From an uncultured Ignavibacteria bacterium (lineage in GTDB: Bacteria; Bacteroidota; Ignavibacteria; Kapaibacteriales; Kapaibacteriaceae): DNA of 35,677 nucleotides. Both the position numbers and the translations under genes were made by a program. The notes beneath the pieces were generated by a model. It saw only the letters and a program-made list of their open reading frames with translations. It did not search any database and was not told the DNA's origin. The stretch lies in the NCBI GenBank assembly GCA_937870915.1, contig CALMZQ010000007.1, positions 1 through 35,677 of the forward strand, read 5' to 3'. Below, in pieces: positions 31,873-35,677 of this stretch (positions are counted from its first letter, which is position 1; the number at the start of each line of letters is the position of its first letter).

Positions 31873-32445
31873 GTGACGAATTCGAAGTCTGAGAAGTCAA
31901 CTGGGACAGTCGCATCTGCATCGGCGGTTGTAAAGACCGCCGGTGCAGTTTCTGTTTCATCCCAAGCTCCTGCACCACGCAGTACAAAGCAGATGCTCCC
32001 AATAGCACCCAAAAAAGGTTTGAAGTATCCTGAGAAGGACCTTTCATTCTTCCGCACGAATATTGAAAAATCAAAAGAAGAGGCTCTAGAAGAGCTCCGA
32101 ATGCTCCGTGAACGCCTCGAAGATCTTACGAGTAGTGAGAACAACGAAGACAGCGCTATCTACTCTATGCACATGGCCGAACAAGGGTCAGAAGCCGTAG
32201 AGAAGGAAAAGACGTATGCACAGATTCAACGGATCCAGGATTATCTGCGCAAGCTCGATGAGTCGCTGGCACGTATCGAAGACAAAACGTATGGTATCTG
32301 CCGTATGTGCGGGATCCTGATCAACAAAGAGCGTCTTCTTGCTGTACCGATCACAACACTCTCGGCATCGTACAAGATCCATCAACGTTGTCCGGAAGAC
32401 GGTGTAGACCGTATTGTAGCTAAGAACCCGGATGCACTGAAGTAG
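31873..32445 (+). CDS. DksA/TraR-family protein with altered zinc finger
   Basis: A 190-residue protein if started at GTG 31873; the same frame is open back to 31723 but contains no ATG before 31993. DksA features are FFRTNIEKSKEEALEELRMLRERL, the coiled-coil region that enters the RNA polymerase secondary channel, HMAEQGSEAVEKEK, then LARIEDKTYGICRMCGILINKERLLAVP, the zinc-finger segment. The first CxxC pair is present, but the usual second pair is replaced by S and Y (TTLSASYK); a His and Cys slightly later (IHQRC) might substitute. The Ser/Ala/Thr/Lys-rich N-terminal part looks like a linker, supporting fusion to the histone-like frame upstream. Confidence 0.8.
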   Translation: MTNSKSEKSTGTVASASAVVKTAGAVSVSSQAPAPRSTKQMLPIAPKKGLKYPEKDLSFFRTNIEKSKEEALEELRMLRERLEDLTSSENNEDSAIYSMHMAEQGSEAVEKEKTYAQIQRIQDYLRKLDESLARIEDKTYGICRMCGILINKERLLAVPITTLSASYKIHQRCPEDGVDRIVAKNPDALK

Positions 32446-32461
32446 ACAGCGCGAAAGCACT

Positions 32462-33085
32462 GTGTCCGATGTGAACGTCAGGCATTCAGCATATCGCCCC
32501 TTCATTCTTGTTGCAGTCCTGGTTTTCCTAGACCAGCTCACGAAACTTGCAGTGAAGGGATTTTCCGCGTTCGGTTTCTCCCACACAGGAATGGAATTAG
32601 GCGAGTCGCATGAACTTATCGGAGATGCCGTTCGACTAACGTTTGTGGAGAACCCCGGAATGGCATTTGGTATCAGTTGGGGAGACGGAAAACTGCTCCT
32701 CACACTGCTCACCATCGCAATCGCTATTTTCTTGGTCTATTATGTGATTCGCCTTGCTCAATCCCATTGGGCCCCCCGGCTGGCAGTAACACTGATCTTG
32801 GCCGGTGCCGTTGGAAACCTCATCGATCGGGTGTTCTATGGTATCGCATATGGAGAACAAGCCCTGTTTCACGGTAAGGTTGTGGACTTTATTCAAGTCA
32901 ATATCCCTGACGTTACCTGGTTCGGAGAACTCTACACACACTTTCCAGTATTTAACATTGCCGATTCATGTGTATCGATCGGTGTAGTTCTGCTCATATT
33001 GACGGGCGGTAAACTACCGCAATCGTCGGCAGCACAACCAAACACCGCAGAATCGGAGCAGACAGATGGACGAGCAGAACACTGA
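32462..33085 (+). CDS. lspA: Lipoprotein signal peptidase (signal peptidase II)
   Basis: A 207-residue inner-membrane aspartyl protease that removes signal peptides from lipidated prolipoproteins. Four hydrophobic segments are visible. Motifs are FLDQLTK, VENPGMAFGI, GNLIDRVFYG with the first catalytic Asp, and FPVFNIADSCV with the second. The start is a GTG at 32462, 17 bases after the DksA-like stop. The C-terminal tail of ~25 residues is hydrophilic. It overlaps the pseudouridine synthase gene by 20 bases, a pairing seen often for lspA and rluD-like genes. Confidence 0.95.
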   Translation: MSDVNVRHSAYRPFILVAVLVFLDQLTKLAVKGFSAFGFSHTGMELGESHELIGDAVRLTFVENPGMAFGISWGDGKLLLTLLTIAIAIFLVYYVIRLAQSHWAPRLAVTLILAGAVGNLIDRVFYGIAYGEQALFHGKVVDFIQVNIPDVTWFGELYTHFPVFNIADSCVSIGVVLLILTGGKLPQSSAAQPNTAESEQTDGRAEH

Positions 33086-34205
33086 GCTCGCCGCCGAAGA
33101 TCCGAACTATCCGACGCGTATCGAACACGTCTATGAATTCACGATCTCGCCGCGACAAAAACCGGAACGCCTCGATGCCTTTATTACAAAGAGCATCCTC
33201 CACGCTACACGCACACGTGTTCAAAAGGCAATTGACACAGACACCGTTCTGGTGAACGATAAGCCATCAAAGGCGAATTATAAGGTGCGTCCGGGAGACG
33301 TGATCCGTGTGACCGTGATGAAGCCACCACCCTTGCAGCTTATTCCGCAAGACATCCCGCTCGATATTGCCTTTGAAGATGAACACCTTATGGTGATTCA
33401 CAAACCACCGGGCATTCTTGCTCACCCCGGACTTGGCAATCGCTCCGGTACGCTTGTAAATGCAGTACTCTATCATCTAGGATTCCGCGAGCCAATCGAC
33501 GTCCTCAAGCGCCGTGAATCATGGGGCGATGATGAGTCTCAAGTTGAAGGACCTGTTGTTGACGATCAAGATTCTGTGGTTGATGACGAAGAATTCGGAC
33601 TGATAGATGATGCCAACTTCGATAGTAACGGCATGCGTCCGGGGATCGTACACCGACTCGACAAGGACACATCTGGCATCATGGTCATCGGCAAGACCTA
33701 TGAGGCAACGCTTGGATTGGCAACGCAGTTTGCCAACCGTACGGTGTCACGCGAGTACGTTGCATTAGCCTGGGGTGTGATCAAGGACGATACGAAGTTG
33801 ATCGAGGGCGATATTGGTAGGTCGCCTAAGGATCGGAAACTGCGTGCCATGGTACAACGTGGCGGTAAATATGCAGCTACAGATGTTACCGTACTCGAAC
33901 GCTACGACTGCGCATCTCTCATCGCATGTAAGCTGCGGACGGGGCGTACACATCAGATCCGTGTACACCTCGCTTCGATCCGGCATCCACTACTTGGCGA
34001 TCCGGATTATGGTGGACGTGAGTCTCATCTAACGGCTATCCATCATACGTTTCGCAAGAGGGCGCAAGTAGCACTCACGCTCATCAAACGTCAGGCCTTA
34101 CACGCACGACTACTCGGGTTCACACATCCGATCACGAATGAGCGGATGACGTTTGAGAGCCCTATACCAGCCGATATGCAGGCCTGTATCGATCTACTTC
34201 GGTAG
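33066..34205 (+). CDS. RluA-family 23S rRNA pseudouridine synthase (RluD-like)
   Basis: A 379-residue RNA-modifying enzyme. The N-terminal S4 domain (ERLDAFITKSILHATRTRVQKAI then VLVNDKPSKANYKVRPGD) is followed by the catalytic domain: EHLMVIHKPPGILAHPG, the motif VHRLDKDTSGIMVI with catalytic Asp, REYVALAWG, KLRTGRTHQIRVHL. Between YHLG and RPGIVHRLD there is an acidic insertion of ~45 residues (GDDESQVEG, VDDEEFGLIDDANFD) not normally present. It probably modifies helix 69 of 23S rRNA if it is RluD. It overlaps lspA by 20 bases and the convergent mtgA by 12. Confidence 0.93.
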   Translation: MDEQNTELAAEDPNYPTRIEHVYEFTISPRQKPERLDAFITKSILHATRTRVQKAIDTDTVLVNDKPSKANYKVRPGDVIRVTVMKPPPLQLIPQDIPLDIAFEDEHLMVIHKPPGILAHPGLGNRSGTLVNAVLYHLGFREPIDVLKRRESWGDDESQVEGPVVDDQDSVVDDEEFGLIDDANFDSNGMRPGIVHRLDKDTSGIMVIGKTYEATLGLATQFANRTVSREYVALAWGVIKDDTKLIEGDIGRSPKDRKLRAMVQRGGKYAATDVTVLERYDCASLIACKLRTGRTHQIRVHLASIRHPLLGDPDYGGRESHLTAIHHTFRKRAQVALTLIKRQALHARLLGFTHPITNERMTFESPIPADMQACIDLLR

Positions 34206-34883
34206 TGCAACACCGCGCATGCGACCACGAATCCAACTTGCACGTTTGCGTGTATAGGAGCTTGGTTTCACCGCACTGAACCGTCGAGGATTAGGAACGA
34301 TCGCACCCAACAATGCTGCCTGCTCAGGCGATAGAGCAGCCGCCGGCGTACCAAAATTCTGTCGCGCTGCCTGCTCTATCCCATACACCCCGTCGCCCCA
34401 TTCAATCATGTTCACATAGACTTCGAGTATCCGCTTCTTTCCCCATAACGCTTCGATGAGGTAGACGAAATAGACCTCAAAGGCCTTGCGTATCATCGAT
34501 CGCCACGGTACGAGAAAGACGTTCTTCGCCGTTTGCATAGAGATCGTACTAGCTCCAAGAGGGGGCTTGCCGCGTTTCACCCGCGATGCATTCACCTTCT
34601 TTGCTCGCTCAACGGCTTTCCAATCCACGCCCTTGTGTCGCAAGAATCCGGCATCCTCTCCACCAACTACTGCACGAAAAACAGCAGGGGAGATGTTGTT
34701 GTACGATACCCATTGATGTCTCGTGAGCACAACATGCCCCGTGAACGGCGCTTGCATGATTCTCAGCACCATCAATGGCGTTATGGCCGGAGGCACAATC
34801 CGAAAAATGGCAACAACAAGAACCGATCCGACCAAGAACGCAATGCCGGAACGGGCTACCCAGACAAAAATATTTTTTATCAT
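34194..34883 (-). CDS. mtgA: Monofunctional peptidoglycan glycosyltransferase
   Basis: A 229-residue GT51 enzyme polymerising lipid II into glycan strands. One N-terminal transmembrane helix (SGIAFLVGSVLVVAIFRIV) anchors it, followed by GT51 motifs in order: GGEDAGFLRHKGVDW with catalytic Glu, GASTISMQTAKNVFL, RKAFEVYFVYLIEALWGKKRILEVYVN, and EWGDGVYGIEQAARQNFG. No transpeptidase domain follows, so it is the monofunctional type. It converges on the pseudouridine synthase gene (12-base overlap) and diverges from the Lrp-type regulator. Confidence 0.95.
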   Translation of the reverse strand: MIKNIFVWVARSGIAFLVGSVLVVAIFRIVPPAITPLMVLRIMQAPFTGHVVLTRHQWVSYNNISPAVFRAVVGGEDAGFLRHKGVDWKAVERAKKVNASRVKRGKPPLGASTISMQTAKNVFLVPWRSMIRKAFEVYFVYLIEALWGKKRILEVYVNMIEWGDGVYGIEQAARQNFGTPAAALSPEQAALLGAIVPNPRRFSAVKPSSYTRKRASWIRGRMRGVALPK

Positions 34884-34888
34884 GGTGT

Positions 34889-34917
34889 TTGTTTAAACTT
34901 TCCAATCGTTAAGTTTG
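34889..34917 (+). promoter_or_regulatory. Promoter of the Lrp-glnN unit
   Basis: TTG at 34889-34891, 18 bases, then TAAGTTTG at 34910-34917, a perfect TAnnTTTG. The regulator ATG lies 36 bases downstream. The -33 part touches the start of the divergent mtgA gene. Confidence 0.6.
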
Positions 34918-34953
34918 CGACCAGAATACTTTACGAACGGCAAAATACTCGCA

Positions 34954-35409
34954 ATGAAAGAACTCGACCGGCAAATATGTGCACTGTTGCAGGATAATGC
35001 ACGACTGAGTCTAAGCGAGATCGCAGAGCAGGTTGGATCATCCGTTCCAACCGTGAGTGAGCACGTAAAGAAACTCGAAGCAGACGGAATCATACGCGAG
35101 TATACAACAGTGCTCGATGCCGTGAGTTTCGGGCTTGATGTAACGGCCTTCATTTTTGTTGATCTCGAATCGAGTGTGCATTACGACAACTTCCGTCGCC
35201 AATGCAGAACACGCCGAGAGATCCTCGAATGTCACGCCGTAACAGGCACAGCGTCTCATCTGCTCAAGGTTCGCGTTCGCACCACAGGCGCTTTGGAACA
35301 ACTCCTAGGCGCTATCCAACAGTGGAAAGGTGTGAGCAAGACGTTCACAAATGTTGTCCTCAGTTCACACAAAGAAACGCTCTCCATTCCCATCACCATC
35401 GAACGTTAA
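34954..35409 (+). CDS. Lrp/AsnC-family transcriptional regulator
   Basis: A 151-residue regulator. The N-terminal helix-turn-helix (MKELDRQICALLQDNARLS, then EIAEQVGSSVPTVSEHVKKLEADGII) is joined to a C-terminal RAM (Lrp ligand-binding) domain (FIFVDLES, ECHAVTGTASHLLKVRVRT, VSKTFTNVVLS). Members oligomerise and respond to amino acids. The ATG at 34954 gives the usual length; a frame from 34915 would add 13 residues with no family similarity. It lies five bases before glnN in the same direction, so it probably controls glutamine synthesis in response to nitrogen or amino-acid supply. Confidence 0.93.
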   Translation: MKELDRQICALLQDNARLSLSEIAEQVGSSVPTVSEHVKKLEADGIIREYTTVLDAVSFGLDVTAFIFVDLESSVHYDNFRRQCRTRREILECHAVTGTASHLLKVRVRTTGALEQLLGAIQQWKGVSKTFTNVVLSSHKETLSIPITIER

Positions 35410-35414
35410 CCTAC

Positions 35415-35677
35415 ATGCCGAACTCTATTGATATTGCCTCCGTAGCCAGAAACTGGCGTCTCGATGGCGTAGCATTTCCAACACCTTCTGATGTAGTCAC
35501 AGAGGTCTTTGCCAGCGACGTACTCACGATGGAGGAACTCCGTCAACGCCTTTCTAAGCCGGTGTGGAGATCCCTGCTTGCTACCACCGAACGTGGTGCT
35601 GCACTCGATCCGGCAATATCCGATACCGTGGCCTTAGCAATGAAGACGTGGGCAATGGAGAAGGGGGCTACGCACTA
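35415..35677 (+). CDS. glnN: Glutamine synthetase type III, N-terminal part (cut by window edge)
   Basis: The first 87 codons are visible. The fragment MEELRQRLSKPVWRSL, then ERGAALDPAISDTVALAMK and TWAMEKGATH, matches the start of the ~730-residue GSIII enzymes (GlnN), whose characteristic continuation is THWFQPLTG. The enzyme makes glutamine from glutamate and ammonia with ATP and is the usual form in Bacteroidota. The catalytic regions lie beyond the right edge. It follows the Lrp-type gene by five bases, implying joint transcription. Confidence 0.88.
   Translation, partial: MPNSIDIASVARNWRLDGVAFPTPSDVVTEVFASDVLTMEELRQRLSKPVWRSLLATTERGAALDPAISDTVALAMKTWAMEKGATH

Overview
The window looks like chromosomal DNA from a Gram-negative bacterium of the Bacteroidota/Chlorobiota side of the tree, most likely a Kapabacteria- or Ignavibacteria-like lineage. 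That is inferred from three things. Promoters of the TTTG-N19-TAnnTTTG type are visible, the clearest in front of tRNA-Leu. Two proteins end in domains that look like type IX secretion (T9SS) sorting domains. The protein families fit: OmpA-like outer-membrane proteins, eukaryote-like IleS, glutamine synthetase III, and a DksA-like protein next to a histone-H1-like Lys/Ala-rich stretch. No marker gene fixes the taxon.

Region 1 (1-3118) is the end of an integrative element lodged at the 3' end of a tRNA-Lys gene. Reading away from the tRNA it holds inverted and direct repeats, a Bacteroidota-type tyrosine integrase, a helix-turn-helix protein translationally coupled to it, and the first 74 codons of an MmeI-like restriction-modification enzyme that runs off the left edge.

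Region 2 (3159-10198) has a striking GTTAC repeat array that runs into the 3' end of dxs. It continues with an OmpA-like protein co-transcribed with dxs, an outer-membrane barrel, an amino-acid permease and a LysE-type exporter.

Region 3 (10223-17112) is a plus-strand cluster: a second OmpA-like protein, a DUF1800/DUF1501 pair, a 7-bp tandem array and a Tat-exported flavin amine oxidase. It reads as an envelope/secretion unit of unknown function. A tRNA-Leu gene with promoter and a bidirectional terminator close it.

Region 4 (17279-26546, minus strand) holds a polytopic membrane transferase, a T9SS-type propeller protein, and two operons: an NTF2-like protein, a PHP phosphoesterase and ribH; and murI-dppB-dppC-holA, joined by 4-bp start/stop overlaps. 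Region 5 (26601-35677) holds a histidine kinase, ileS, the histone/DksA locus, lspA, an RluA-family pseudouridine synthase, mtgA, an Lrp-type regulator and the start of glnN.

The strongest unexplained signals are: (i) the octamer AAGGGGCT, counted by eye 19 times on the two strands where about one is expected; (ii) a histone-like ORF and a DksA-like ORF that are continuous across an A10 tract if one -1 shift is allowed; (iii) two tandem arrays abutting stop codons; (iv) TAnnTTYG promoter boxes placed only 4-7 bases from start codons, implying leaderless mRNAs.
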